Part shown: in pieces, positions 11,701 through 22,136 of the stretch
Layout of the letters: each line of letters begins with the position of its first letter
Numbering within the stretch: position 1 is the first letter of the stretch
From: Closterium sp. NIES-65
Lineage: Eukaryota > Streptophyta > Zygnematophyceae > Desmidiales > Closteriaceae
Assembly: GCA_948144175.1 (NCBI GenBank)
Contig: CANXME010000426.1
Coordinates: 36,649 to 100,648 of the forward strand
DNA length: 64,000 nt
Direction of reading: 5' to 3'
The notes under the pieces: model-generated
What the model was told of the DNA's origin: nothing
The model's input: the letters and a program-made list of their open reading frames with translations, nothing else
Database searches by the model: none
Translations under genes and position numbers: made by a program

Positions 11701-12295
11701 CGGCCATGCTCCGTCGCCTGTCGCGGCGCACCGGGGGCACGTGCACCGCCCCCCCCCTCTTTTTCCCGTCGCCCGTTGCGGCTCCCTGGGGGGCTGCACG
11801 CGGCCCCCTCAGGTCGCCTCGACAGGCGACGGGAGGGGCGACCTGGGGGGGGGGGGCGAGCGTCGCCCCTTCTGCCGCTTGCTTTGGCGCCCTGGGAGGC
11901 CGCTGCTACGGTGGCGGGTGTGGGGGTGGCGGGTGTGTGGTCTCCCCTTCCCCTCCTCCTCCTTTCGTTCCCACTGCTGCAGCTGCCGCAGGGGGGGAGG
12001 GTGTGAGGGTGTGGGGGAGCCAGGGGAGTGGCATTGGGGTGGCGGGTGTGTGGTCTCCCCTTCCCATCCTCCTCCTTTCGCCCCCCTCTGCTGCTCCTGC
12101 AGCAGTGTGGGGGGGAGGGGGAGGGGGAGGGTGAGGGGATGGAGGGGGTGACCAACCAGAGCCTACCATCTGCTCTCTCTCCCTCTCTCTCTCCTCCTCC
12201 TTGCCTGCCCTCTCCCGTTCTGCTGCGCACTCTGCCTGGTGTACCCCTTCAGGGGGCGATAACTACACTTCTTCCCACAAGCAATTATGGGGGCG

Positions 12296-12493
12296 TGTCA
12301 AAGTTATTTTATGTAACTGCTTGTGGTTTAGGTGTAGTGTATTTATCTTGTCTTCTGTTTGGTGGTGCACCTCTAGTTTCTTGACTATATGTTGTATCTC
12401 TTTGCTATTATTCAACCCTTCTTGTTTGGCCAAACTCTCTCGACCTTCCTTTCGCTATCTCCATGCCTCCTAGGTTCTAGAACTTTTCTGATA
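12296..12493 (+). repeat. 3' LTR of the protein-less element
   Basis: 198 bp, with about three substitutions relative to 10640-10837. The TSD ATCTC follows directly. Confidence 0.9.
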
Positions 12494-12536
12494 ATCTCCG
12501 AGTGATATGGTACATTTGTAAACAAATAGAGTAAAT

Positions 12537-12857
12537 TGTTGGTGCAACCCTACGGTTTTGCACTCGACTTGTTGTCCGTGTGGAATGGTATGAGGGCATG
12601 GGATAATATATATTTCATGCTAATAATAGTGTGTGGATGTTGATTCGTGATGTTGAATGTGTGTGTATATGTGTGTGTGTGTCGAGTTAATAGCGAGTCA
12701 TCGCTAGTCGCGTGTCTACGTCGTGGTTTGTGTGTCTCGCGCGGTTTCTATTTCGTCGTTTGTGTGTCCCGCATGGTTCTATTTTGTCGTCCATCGAACG
12801 TTCTACATGTCGCAGGTATATGCAGCAGAACCATCAAGAACTGAAGGATGACTATGC
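12537..12857 (+). repeat. Partial Copia-B-type LTR, plus strand
   Basis: It begins TGTTGGTGCAACCCTA and follows the Copia-B LTR (reverse of 9542 downward) for roughly 320 bp, including the GTGTCGAGTTAATAGCGAG region and the CATCAAGAACT region, then the match stops. It is diverged and holds a short GT-rich run near 12658-12684. It is an old fragment. Confidence 0.7.
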
Positions 12858-13310
12858 ACTCTATCTTTTTTTATAGGCACATTCAAGCCTATTGTGACTA
12901 TAACATAAATGGGAATACGAAACGACTTAGCTAGACATGTACTATAAGGAATACAATCCCTTATTACAGCGAACTCCAGCCATGCGGCTCAAGATGATCG
13001 AAAGCGTTCCCGCCAAATCCTCGCCACTGCAGCTGCCTGATGTTGTTTGCTCTTACAATTCAGATCCTTCGTAACTGTATGTGACCCTATGTGTCAATGT
13101 ATCTTTTAGCCTTCGTACTCGTTACTGCGTGCTTGACTGACTGCTGCTAGGATTGCACAGTATTTTCACCGTTTACTATTCGTAACACACCAAGGCCAAG
13201 ACGACTAGTGTGTCCATTTTGTCCTTTCGACTACCGTATGACGTTTTGTCATGATCGCATTTGTGCTTAGGTCCAAGGTATGATGGTATTCTTATAGCGT
13301 CAAACTGCTC
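12858..13310. other. Unassigned spacer
   Basis: Moderately AT-rich unique-looking sequence between the LTR fragment and Copia-D. I see no LTR, primer site, RNA gene or convincing coding frame. Confidence 0.5.
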
Positions 13311-14023
13311 AAAGGTAACATCTTAGAAGTGAATTTTTTTTGGGAAAGGCATGCTTCCCCGCCGACCTGTCACGGATGATCTCCGGCCCAAGGTACTTCT
13401 GCACCGGCGAAAACTCACGCAGCTCGAAGACGGACTCCAGCAACTCCTTCAGCTCCTTCAGCATCTCTGTGCTGCTGCTGGCGGCGAGCAGGTCGTCGAC
13501 GTAGACCAACACCCAGCACGCTACTCCGTCGTTGCCAACCTTGAAGTACAGAGCCTCGTTGACCTTGCTCTTCTTCCACCCGGCGCCGACCAGCACGTCG
13601 TTGAGCGACAAGTACCACAGCAGCGGCGACTGCTTCAGGCCGTACAAGCTCTTCAGCAACTTGCATACCCGGCCGGTTCCATCATTGAAGTAGTCCGGCG
13701 TGGACACGTAGAGCACCCTGTCGAGCTTGCTCTACAGGATGGCGTTCTTCATGTCGAGCTGCATCGGGTTGAAGTTGAGGACGGCGACGATGCTGAGGAA
13801 GATCCTCAGCGTGACGTAGCTGCCCACCGGCGCGAACGTCTCGTCGTAGTTGGCGCCATACACCTGGGTAAAGCCCTTCACGACCAGCCTCGCCTTCTCG
13901 CGCTCGACGATGTCGTCGAGGTGGTACTTCATCGTCAACACCCACCAGTTCTTCATGATGTTTACCCTCGGCAGGCATTCAACCAGCTCCCAAGTGCCCA
14001 TGTTGATGAGGCTGCGGATCTCC

Positions 14024-14152
14024 TGTCAGAATGTTATTATCTAGCCTGTAGTGGGGTGCTCTATAGCAAGTACAACCCTGTTAGGGTTTGCTATATGTAT
14101 CCTAACTGCTACTAGTGAAACCCTCTCTCTTCTTCATTCCTCAATTTTCAAA
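14024..14152 (+). repeat. Solo short LTR in Copia-D
   Basis: About 129 bp beginning TGTCAGAATGTTATTATC, closely resembling the solo LTR at 53976-54105. TCTCC stands on both sides (14019-14023 and 14153-14157), as a TSD would. The block splits the linker before the Copia-D reverse transcriptase. Confidence 0.75.
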
Positions 14153-15544
14153 TCTCCTCCTCCATGGCGGCCTTCACCGCCAAGCCCTTCCAGCTCGCCA
14201 ACGCCTCCTTCACCGTCATTGTCGAGATGTCCCAACGGTGTTCGGGGTCGGCATGCATGTTGGGGTCGAGCTCCAAAAACTCCTCATCCTCCTTGGCGTT
14301 GTCATATGCCAAGTCGTCGTCATCCACATCGTACACCGTGGTGAAGGCAGAGGGAATGAAGAAGTCGGGGGGCCTCCGAAGTCGGCCTGACTTTTGAGGT
14401 CCAGGCTGAACTTCCACCGCGTCGCTGTCGGTGGACTTCTCGGCGCCCCCTCCTTCGTCGCCGGCTTCGCTGCCCTCGTTGTCCTGCTGCACCTCGGTCG
14501 GCTTCCTGGCCGACTTCTCCCTTGTGGTAGGCTCTTCTCCCGACTGCCTAGTTGCCAACTGCTCCGTGGTCGGCATCACCGCTGCCTGCTCTCCTGTCGG
14601 CTACTGCACTTCTGGTGCTTTCTTCGCCAGCTTCATCCAAGTCGGTTGCTCCCTCCTCGGCCTGCTCTTCCCCAACGTCGACTTGTCGCTCATCACGTCG
14701 GCCACCGACGATGCCCTTGGCCAGCGCCGAAGGCGACGTCCCACTACTCCCCTTATCGCCGGAGGCCAACTTAGGAGTCAGCCCGTGCAGGTCGGCCACG
14801 AGGGGAGGGGCAAGGGTCGTAGGGGGAGGAGGACGGACGAGCTCGACGTCATCACTAGTAAGCTCACCGACCTCGGCGAGCAGAGGCAGCGTCGTCGTCG
14901 AGAAGTCGGACGGCGGTGTGGTCGGCGTCCGTCCTGACACCGGCCCGTGCTCCGACTTCCACACCTTCAGCGACATATCCTCGTAGAACACCACGTCCGA
15001 CGTGGTGACCACCTGGTTGTCGGCAATATCGAGGAGCTCCCAGCCCTTGCTCTCCGCCGACACACCGAGGTGAAGGCCCCACTTAGCCTTCGGCGTCAGT
15101 TTTCCGCCACGCTGCTGCTCGGGGACCAAGACCTGTGCCATGCAGCCCCACACCCGTGCCAACGACAGGTCGGGCTTCTACTCAGTGAGCAGCTAGTACG
15201 GCGTTGTCTCCGTCGGCAGCGTCGACCTCTCAAGGCAGTTGCGGACCCAGACGGCCTGCCGCAGAGCAAGGTGCCACCAATGGTGCTGCACGCCCATGTG
15301 CAGCAGCATCGTCCGCACCGACTCCACCACCGTCCGCATCTCCCGCTCCGCCATGCCCTTCTGCTGCGGGGTGTTCGGGCTGTCAGATTTATATGACATA
15401 GCTACTGTAGGCTATAGTAGGGTAGTACATATGGGGTACAGCTTTCTAGGGTTTGCACTTGTACCCAACTTTCTCTTAGTCATTTTCATTCTCGTTCAGT
15501 TTCTCATGGTATCGAGCAGGTTCCCCTGTGGGAACTGTTCCTAG

Positions 15545-16230
15545 GGCCCACCACCTTTTTTTTTTTCCTGCCCGGAGCGCGCTCTACACTGCCCGAGTCG
15601 CGCTCCCCTCTCACGGCCCCGTCGAGCCGCCCTTTCGACCCTGTCGCGTCGTGCTAGCGACCCCGTCGCCTACCCCTGCGGCCCCGGAGCCGCCCTTCCC
15701 TGCCTCGGCGCCGCCTCTGCTGGCCCCGTCGCCTACCCCCGCGGCCCCGGAGCTGCCCTTCCCGGCCCCAGCGCCGCCTCTACTGGCCCCGACGCTGCTC
15801 CACCCGGCCCCGACGCCGCTCCACCCGGCCCCGACGCTGCTCCACCCGGCCCCGCCGCCGCTCCACTCGGCCCCGCCGCCGTCCCCACGCGGCCCCGCCG
15901 TCACCACCGAGCCGCCGGCGCCGCCGAGCTGCTGCCGAGCCGCCCGATCCACCCGAGCCGCCCGAGCCGCCGCGCCACCTGAGCCGCCCGAGCCGCCGAG
16001 CTGCAGTTGCTGCCGAGCCGCTGTACCGCCGAGCCGCCCGAGCCGCCCGAGCCGCCGAGTCGCCGAGCCGCAGTTGCTGCCGAGGCGCCGTACTGCCGAG
16101 CCGCCCGAGCCGCCCAAGCCGCCGAGTTGCCGAGCCGCCGAGCCGCCCGAGCCGCCCTGTCCGGTAAGAGCAGCGCCTCTGACACTGCACTGCCCTTACC
16201 CTACTGCTCGCGCTGCTGACTGTCTACTGC
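15545..16230 (+). repeat. C-rich repeat leader of C7
   Basis: Low-complexity leader between primer site and gag start. The first half repeats CGGCCCCGACGCCGCTCCAC-like units; the second half repeats GAGCCGCCCGAGCCGCC. It is C-rich on the sense strand. Open frames reading Pro/Glu/Ala/Ser strings follow from the repeat. Confidence 0.8.
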
Positions 16231-16234
16231 TGTC

Positions 16235-17905
16235 ATGGCTACCCCTAGTGTCCTCGCTTTTGACGCTAAGGGTCGGGCCATTGACTTTGACGTCTGGGGA
16301 GATGACCTGCAGCTTTTCCTACAGTGCGATAGGGCAGACGGTCTCTCCCTCTTTGACCTCACCTCTGGTGCCTCTCCTGCCCCTGCTGCTGATGCTGACA
16401 CCACTATTCGCTCACAGTGGGCCACAAGCGATGCTGCTGCACGTCTTGCTGTGCGTCGCCACCTGCCGGGTGGCATGTGGATCTTCAGGGTGAAGCGGCC
16501 GCCGGGTTCTCCGCCTGTCTTCAAGGCACGTTACGTGGCTCGTGGCTTCAGTCAGCGGCAGGGAGTTGACTACTTTCAGACCTTCTCTCCCACCCCGAAG
16601 ATGACCACTCTTCGGGTACTGCTGCACATAGCTGCTCACCGCAACTACGAGCTGCACTCTCTTGAATTCAGCACTGCTTTCTTGTAGGGCAGCCTGCACG
16701 AGGAGATCTGGCTGCGCCGCCCACCTGGCTTCACTAGGTCTTTTCCTCCTGGCACCCAGTGGAGCCTCCGGCGGCCAGTCTACGGTCTCCGCCAGGCACC
16801 GCGTGAGTGGCACGACACACTGAGGACTACACTTGCGGCTCTTGGGTTTGCTCCCTCTACTGCTGACCTGTCGTTGTTTCTGCGCAACGACACTTCTTTG
16901 CCACCGTTCTACATCCTCGTGTACGTCGACGACTTGGTCTTTGCCACAGCTGACACTGCTGGACTCGCCCACGTGAAGTCCGAGCTGCAGAAGAGACACA
17001 CGTGCACAGACCTGGGTGAACTGCGCAGCTACCTTGGCTTGCAGATCACCCGGGACAGAGCACGCCGCACCATTACCCTGACTCAGTCACACATGGTGCA
17101 GCAGGTCCTTCAGCGCTTCGGCTTCACGTACTCCTCGCCTCAGGCCACTCCTCTGCCTACTCGCCACTCGCTCTCAGCTCTGCCTTCGGATGAGTCCGTA
17201 GAGCCGAGTGGCCCGTACCCAGAGCTTGTTGGCTGCCTCATGTACCTGATGACCTGCACACGACCTGACCTTGCGTACCCTCTTAGCATCTTGGCACGCT
17301 ATGTTGCTCCTCGGAGACACAGACCAGAGCACATGGCTGCAGCGAAGAGGGTGTTGCGCTACTTCTGCAGTACGTCGGGCATGGGGCTTGTGCTTGGAGG
17401 GCAGAGTCCAGTGGTCCTCACTGGGCACGCAGACGCTTCTTGGGCTGACGACCAGGCTACGCAGCGATCGTCACAGGGTTACACCTTCAGCCTTGGTTCC
17501 GGCTCTATTTCGTGGCGGGCTACCCGCTCGTCTTCTGTTCTCGGCTCAAGTTGTGAGGCTGAGATCTACGCCGGGGCCATGGCTGCACAGGAGCTTCGCT
17601 GGCTCACCTACCTGCTGACTGTCCTCGGAGAGCCGCCTCGTTCTCCTCCAGTGTTGTACGTAGACAACAAGGCCATGCTGGCCTTGTGTCGAGAGCAGAG
17701 ACTGGAGCACAGAACGAAGCACATTGCTCTCCGCTACTTCCTTGCTTGTGAGCTACAGCAGCGTGGTCAGCTGCGCCTTGCGTACGTGGTCTCTGAGGCC
17801 AACACTGCTGATATCTTCACCAAGGCACTTGCGCCTTGTGATCATCAGCGCTTCTGTACTCAGCTGGGTCTTGTGCCTACCTTGCCTCACTTGCTCACCC
17901 CTTGA
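16235..17905 (+). pseudogene. C7 gag N-terminus, reverse transcriptase and RNase H
   Basis: Begins with the family-C gag signature (FDAKGRAIDFDVWGDDLQLF). The reverse transcriptase follows, with FKARYVARGFSQRQGVDYF, HSLEFSTAF and LVYVDDLVFAT near 16920, then RNase H with LTGHADASWADDQ, SCEAEIYAGAMAAQELRW, VDNKAMLALCREQ and the C-terminal FTKALAPCDHQRFC. The RNase H end is well kept and stops at 17905. The element is broken and would depend on another copy for the missing activities. Confidence 0.85.
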
Positions 17906-18111
17906 CCTTTTTTGTACTGTTGCATATATATATACATCTGCTCTTACTTGTCTAGCCTTATATATATATGTAATCCTGCATGTGAACTGGCCTTGTGGCC
18001 TTGAACTTGTGCTCGGAATGTGTGGTGACTTTGTGATCCACCCTGAGCTTGCTTTGCTTTGCTTGACTGGTCTTGTGACCCCTTGTTCTCCCCCACTTGC
18101 CTATGGGGGTG
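17906..18111 (+). other. Conserved 3' noncoding block of family C
   Basis: Between the RNase H stop and the polypurine tract. It holds TA-repeat runs, then TGCATGTGAACTGGCCTTG, TTGTGATCCACCCTGAGC and TTCTCCCCCACTTG-like words. The same order recurs in C1 (42840-43044), C2 (29775-29975 minus), C4 (43499-43740 minus) and C3 (53660-53898). The shared position and conservation suggest a cis-acting RNA or replication signal. Confidence 0.7.
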
Positions 18112-18822
18112 TGTCAGATTTATATGACATAGCTACTGTAGGCTATAGTGGGGTAGTACATATGGGGTACAGCTTTCTAGGGTTTGCACTTGTACCCAAC
18201 TTTCTCTTAGTCATTTTCATTCTCGTTCAGTTTCTCAGGGGCAGGTAAGGTCGTGGACGATCCCCTTGCCGTCCACGAAGTCGGTGATCTTCTTCCCAAG
18301 GAACTCCCCTCCCCGGTTTGAGCGCAGCATCAGCACCAACTTCTTCAGCTGCCTCTCCACCAACACCAGCCACTTCTGGAACTCTAGCAGCACATCCGAC
18401 TTCTTGGCAACCAGCCTCACCGACACGTAGTGGGTCTTGCGGTCCTTTAGCAGCTAGAAGTACAAGCTGCCATCCTTGGCAGCCATGCGGAGCAGCCCTC
18501 ACAGGTCGATGTGCACGACAGCGAGCTCGTCGACAGCGTCAGAGCCTTGGTTGGGGAAGGTGTGCCGCGCCAGCTTCCCGCCGACGCACGACACACACAG
18601 TAAGCCGGCACCCGTTGTCGACTTGAGGTCCAGCCCAGTAGCGACCCCGTGCTTTGCCGAGCTCCGTATGGTGTCCATGCCGACATGCGCAAGTTTTGCA
18701 TGCATCCTGGCTGGCGTCGACTTTGTCTTACAGACGATCGCCCGCAGGGCCACAACCTCCGGCGTGACCGATGTCGACCTCGTTAAGCAGGGACGCAGGT
18801 CGGTGCAGAGGACACGCCCGAC

Positions 18823-20361
18823 CTACGTCGCCCGACCGAGCACCTCTCCTGCTGCCGAGACGAGCAGCATCTCGTCGCGGTCCTCCTGCAGCTTCACGCC
18901 GTGCTCCTTCAACTGGCCGAACGACAGCAAGTTTGCCCGCACACCCAGGACGTACAGCACGTTGGGGATAAGTACTTGCTTCCCGGCCTCCCCTTGCAGG
19001 GCGACAGTGCCGCGGCCCTGGACGTTTTGCAGCGCCCCATTGAATCCGCGCATGTGCTTGATGGAGCCGCTCGGCTGCAGGTCGACGAAGACTTCCTTTG
19101 TTCCAATCAGGTGGTGGGAACAGCCGCTGTCGAGCAGGACCACCGCCGGGTTTGCCTGCACAGCTGCCGCCACCGCCTGGAAGTCCTCTCCGGCCTCCAG
19201 AGCCAGCGAGACGGTCGGCTCCATGACGCCGACCAGTGAGCACGACGCCGTCTTGTCGTCCCGCGCCTTGCCGCCAGCAAGGGAGTCGGCTTCCTTCGTC
19301 GAGGTCGGCGTGGCCGACTGCTTCTCCTTGCGCGGCTTGTTTCCTCCACGACAAGGACGACGACTGCCAGACCTCCCACGGCCTTCCTTGGCTTCGTCAT
19401 CGTCAGAGTCATTGCGGTCGGGGCACTCGAAGGAGAGTTGGTCGGGGTCGCCACACAGCCAGCATTCCCGACGTCGACCTCCTCCTCCTCGACCGCTGTC
19501 CTTGGTCGACTTCTTCTTGTCAACTTCCTTGGCCGGCTTCCAGCCACTGTTACCACCGCCACCAGACTGCCCGCACTGCCCGGGTCGACCTCCTTGCTTC
19601 GCCGGGGCGATGAAGTTCGCCTGCGCCAAGAGCTCCTGGGACCTCTCTGCCTCCTGCATTGCCTCGTCCCACAGGATGTACGAGGTCAATGTGTCCTCGT
19701 TGAGCATCGTCCTCGTGCTTAGCGCCATCGACAGCCGCTTCAGGAGGTTGTAGTTGCTCGACAGTCCCTGCATGACGTGGGTGACGTACGACGCCGTCGA
19801 GTACTGCGCGCCGGCCATCCTGATGGTGGCGAGAATTCGCCGGGCTCGGTTGCAGTAGTCAGTCGCCGGCTCCTCGTCGCCCATACGCAGGTGCATCAGC
19901 TGCCCCTCCAGTTGGGCGATCAACAAGTCGTCGGGGACTTGGTAGGTCGACTTAATGAAGTGCCACGCCTGGTGGCTGGCGTCAAGGTACTCTCGGCACC
20001 ACTTCAAGGCGATCTGCACGCCCGGCGAGCAGCGCCGCGAAATAACCGTGAAGGTCAACAGCTGCACGGCGCGAAACTCGGCTCGCAAGTTGGGGTCGTC
20101 CGGTGTTGCCATGGTTCCTCAAACGAAGCCGATCAGCCCATCCATCTCCAGCTGGGGCTCAATAGCTTCCTTCCATGTAAGGATGTCGGGTCGACCAACC
20201 AGCGGAGGGGTGACCGAGATCCTGTCCGGCGTAAACTTGAAGTAGTCGTAGCTCGGCGCAATCCTGCTCGCTGTCACGTGGGTCGCCGACATCGGTGACT
20301 GTCCGCTTCGTCGACCTCCGACGCCGCCGTGCAAGGAGCCTGCAGCCACCGCCGACCGCAT
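18823..20361 (-). pseudogene. Copia-D gag and protease remnant
   Basis: On the minus strand, a gag of the UBN2/DUF4219 type (ILTWKEAIEPQLEMDG near 20170, ALKWCREYLDASHQAWHF, DEEPATDYCNRARRILATI) is followed by a Gly/Lys/Arg-rich segment, a zinc-knuckle-like CWLCGDPDQLSFECP near 19450, and a retropepsin region (VVLLDSGCSHHLIGT, then NVLYVLGVRANLLS). The order is that of a Copia gag-protease N-terminus. The copy is broken. Confidence 0.8.
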
Positions 20362-21899
20362 CCCTCGCGCCTAATCGCCGCCGACTTCATCGGCGTGTAT
20401 CATACCACGCTGCCTCGCCGTGCCTCCTGCACTGCTGCCGACTTGGCCACCACCGGCGTGGACGCCCACGTCGACGCCGCCCTCTGTGTCCACTGGTCGA
20501 GGAGACGCAGGTCGAGAAGGGTGCAACGTCGCCCACATGGTGCAAATGCCAGCCTCCACAACCGCCCAGGGGATCGTTCCGTACTCTTGGGAACCATGGC
20601 GTGTCGTTGCGTCCTCTAGCTGTGCTTCCAGGGTCTCCATTCCCTTGGCGTCACCTACGCGTACGCTAGTGACTGCACGGTTGCCGGCCTACGAACATCT
20701 TAGGAAACTGACCTCTACGTCGACCTGATTGAAAGGTAAGTCGTGTGCCGTCCACGCTCACCGCACCATGCGGAAATAACTACTACAACAGGAGCTAGAC
20801 TACGGGCTAGGCACGCATGCTCGTGTCTCGTTTTCCTAGTGCACACACTGCTTGCGAGATCACGGGGCAATTTGGCAAGATTTTCACTAGAGAAAGTTGA
20901 CAACAATGGTTGCAATAAAGTTGGCATGGCAAGACTACATCAGAGGTAGCATTCAGGTCGGTCAACTGCCAGCGCAACATGGTCGACCGCGTTCCAGCAC
21001 GACTTGGTAGACCCCGCTCCAGCAGTGCAAAGTTGACGGCGTGCCAACGCTGTAGGTCGACAGGGTGCCAGCGTAGCTCCCATAGTACAGCATTGCACCA
21101 GCTTCGCAGGTGATCGCAGATGATTGGCGGGCTAAGCCTCGTCACCTGCACAGCGCACACACCAAGTTAACATGGCGCTGACGACTGCATCTGATCAGCC
21201 ACGTTAACCTCGGGATACCACCACCGAGGTCCGACTCGCCAACTTTGCCTGGGCGACCGTCGCACTCCTCCGCAGAACCTCGTCACCCAGGTAACCTGGT
21301 CGACCGGGCAACCACGTCGACCAGCTGCTACCGTATGTGCTCGTCGACCTCCGAAGTCGACGACCACCTCCAAGTCAACCTCACCAGGTCAACCACACCC
21401 CTGGTCGACCAGCTCCAGGTCGACGTCACTCCTGGTTGACCAGCTCCATGTCAACCAGCGCAGTTGTCAGCCGATCAACTCCAAGTCGGCGTCACCAGGT
21501 TGACGACATGCTAGTCGATGCCCAAGTGCTCGGCGTCCTGAGTCGAGGTCGACGTCGGCCCCTCCTCCGTCGACCACTAGGTCAGGTCGACCAACAGGTC
21601 AACATCACGCCTGGTCGACCAACCACCAAGTCGACCAGCAGGTCTGTCAGTCGAACACCAAGTCAGCTGCCCCCAAGTTGGCGTCACCAAGTCGACGCCC
21701 TCCACAGGTCGACTTCCCAGGTCGACCTCCCTGAAGTTGGCGTCACCCTGAACTCGGCGCCCGTGCAGTGGCCCCCATGCAGGTCGACCTCCTCGTCAAC
21801 CAGCTCGCCCACTTCTGCAGGTCGGCTACCTCCCTCACACCCGACCATGAGTCGGCTCCGCCCAAGCGAGGATGGGGACAACTCACAACTCCCATTGAC
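20362..21899 (-). repeat. GTCGAC-rich degenerate repeat, probable Copia-D leader
   Basis: Upstream of Copia-D gag. The first 580 bp is GC-rich without clear repeats. From about 20940 to 21830 the word GTCGAC or GTCGACC recurs dozens of times in variable 12-30 bp spacings (CCAGGTCGACCTC, GGTCGACCAGC, GTTGGCGTCACC). Position suggests the Copia-D 5' leader, but no LTR or primer site is seen at its far end, where a family-C fragment begins. It could instead be an unrelated satellite. Confidence 0.55.
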
Positions 21900-22136
21900 A
21901 GGAAGTCAAAAGGCACTTACGTTGACAAGGTTCCCCCTCCTTGGGCGAACATCGTCAGTGGTATGTGAATTTTCAGGGTGAAGCGGCCGCCGGGTTCTCC
22001 GCCTGTCTTCAAGGCGCGCTACGTTGCACGAGGCTTCAGTCAGCGACAGGGAGTTGACTTCTTCCAGACCTTCTCCCCGACCCCGAAGATGACCACTCTT
22101 CGGGTTCTACTAGACGTCACCGCTCAGCGTGACTAC

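Larger units (their letters stand above)
10640..12493 (+). mobile_element. Protein-less LTR element filled with GC-rich repeats
   Basis: Complete non-autonomous LTR element of 1854 bp. Two 198-bp LTRs (10640-10837 and 12296-12493, about 3 differences) are flanked by a perfect TSD, ATCTC (10635-10639 and 12494-12498). The primer site TGCTATCAGAGC begins at 10838. A polypurine tract (ATGGGGGCG) ends at 12295. The interior of about 1.46 kb is mostly tandem GGCCCCGTCGCCGCC-like repeats, then G-rich/CT-rich tracts, with no gag, protease or polymerase. Long open frames in it are low-complexity Pro/Arg/Ala strings. It resembles LARD/TRIM elements, which need proteins from another element. LTR similarity of about 98.5% implies a fairly recent insertion. 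Confidence 0.9.
15381..18237 (+). mobile_element. Short family-C element (C7), non-autonomous
   Basis: Plus-strand element with 126-bp LTRs at 15381-15506 and 18112-18237 that differ at one base, so it is young. Primer site TGGTATCGAGCAGG begins at 15507; polypurine tract CTATGGGGGTG ends at 18111. The flanks are CGGGC and GGGGC, an imperfect TSD. Inside are a C-rich leader (15545-16230), a gag N-terminal part (MATPSVLAFDAKGRAIDF at 16235), reverse transcriptase, RNase H and a 3' noncoding block. Without a full set of protein domains it is a non-autonomous relative of C2. It split the integrase of Copia-D. Confidence 0.9.
13311..20361 (-). mobile_element. Copia-D element, broken and interrupted
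   Basis: Minus-strand Ty1/Copia element distinct from families A, B, C and E. Parts on the minus strand: gag (20361 to about 19150), protease (VVLLDSGCSHHLIGT near 19130), integrase split by the insertion at 15381-18237 (SNRGGEFLGKKI on one side, NTPQQKGMAEREMRT on the other), a linker, and reverse transcriptase (ARLVVKGFTQVYGANYDETF near 13880, LVYVDDLLAASSS near 13490). It is also split by a solo LTR at 14024-14152. Its own LTRs are not recognised. It has several breaks besides the insertions and is older than both of them. Confidence 0.8.

Noticed and set aside
10837-12230. Long overlapping open frames on both strands (up to 389 residues) in the GC-rich interior
   Set aside because: They are Pro/Arg/Ala or Gly/Arg strings produced by a tandem repeat that avoids stops in all frames. 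No domain, no unique sequence, and the host element is bounded by LTRs.
12658-12684. GT-rich microsatellite as a separate repeat feature
   Set aside because: It is a short expansion inside a degraded Copia-B-type LTR where the intact LTR already has GTGTGTGTGTCG.
15528-16230. Pro-rich 321-residue frame and its antisense partners as a host protein
   Set aside because: It lies between a Copia primer site and gag start and is built of short repeats, so it is a leader artefact.
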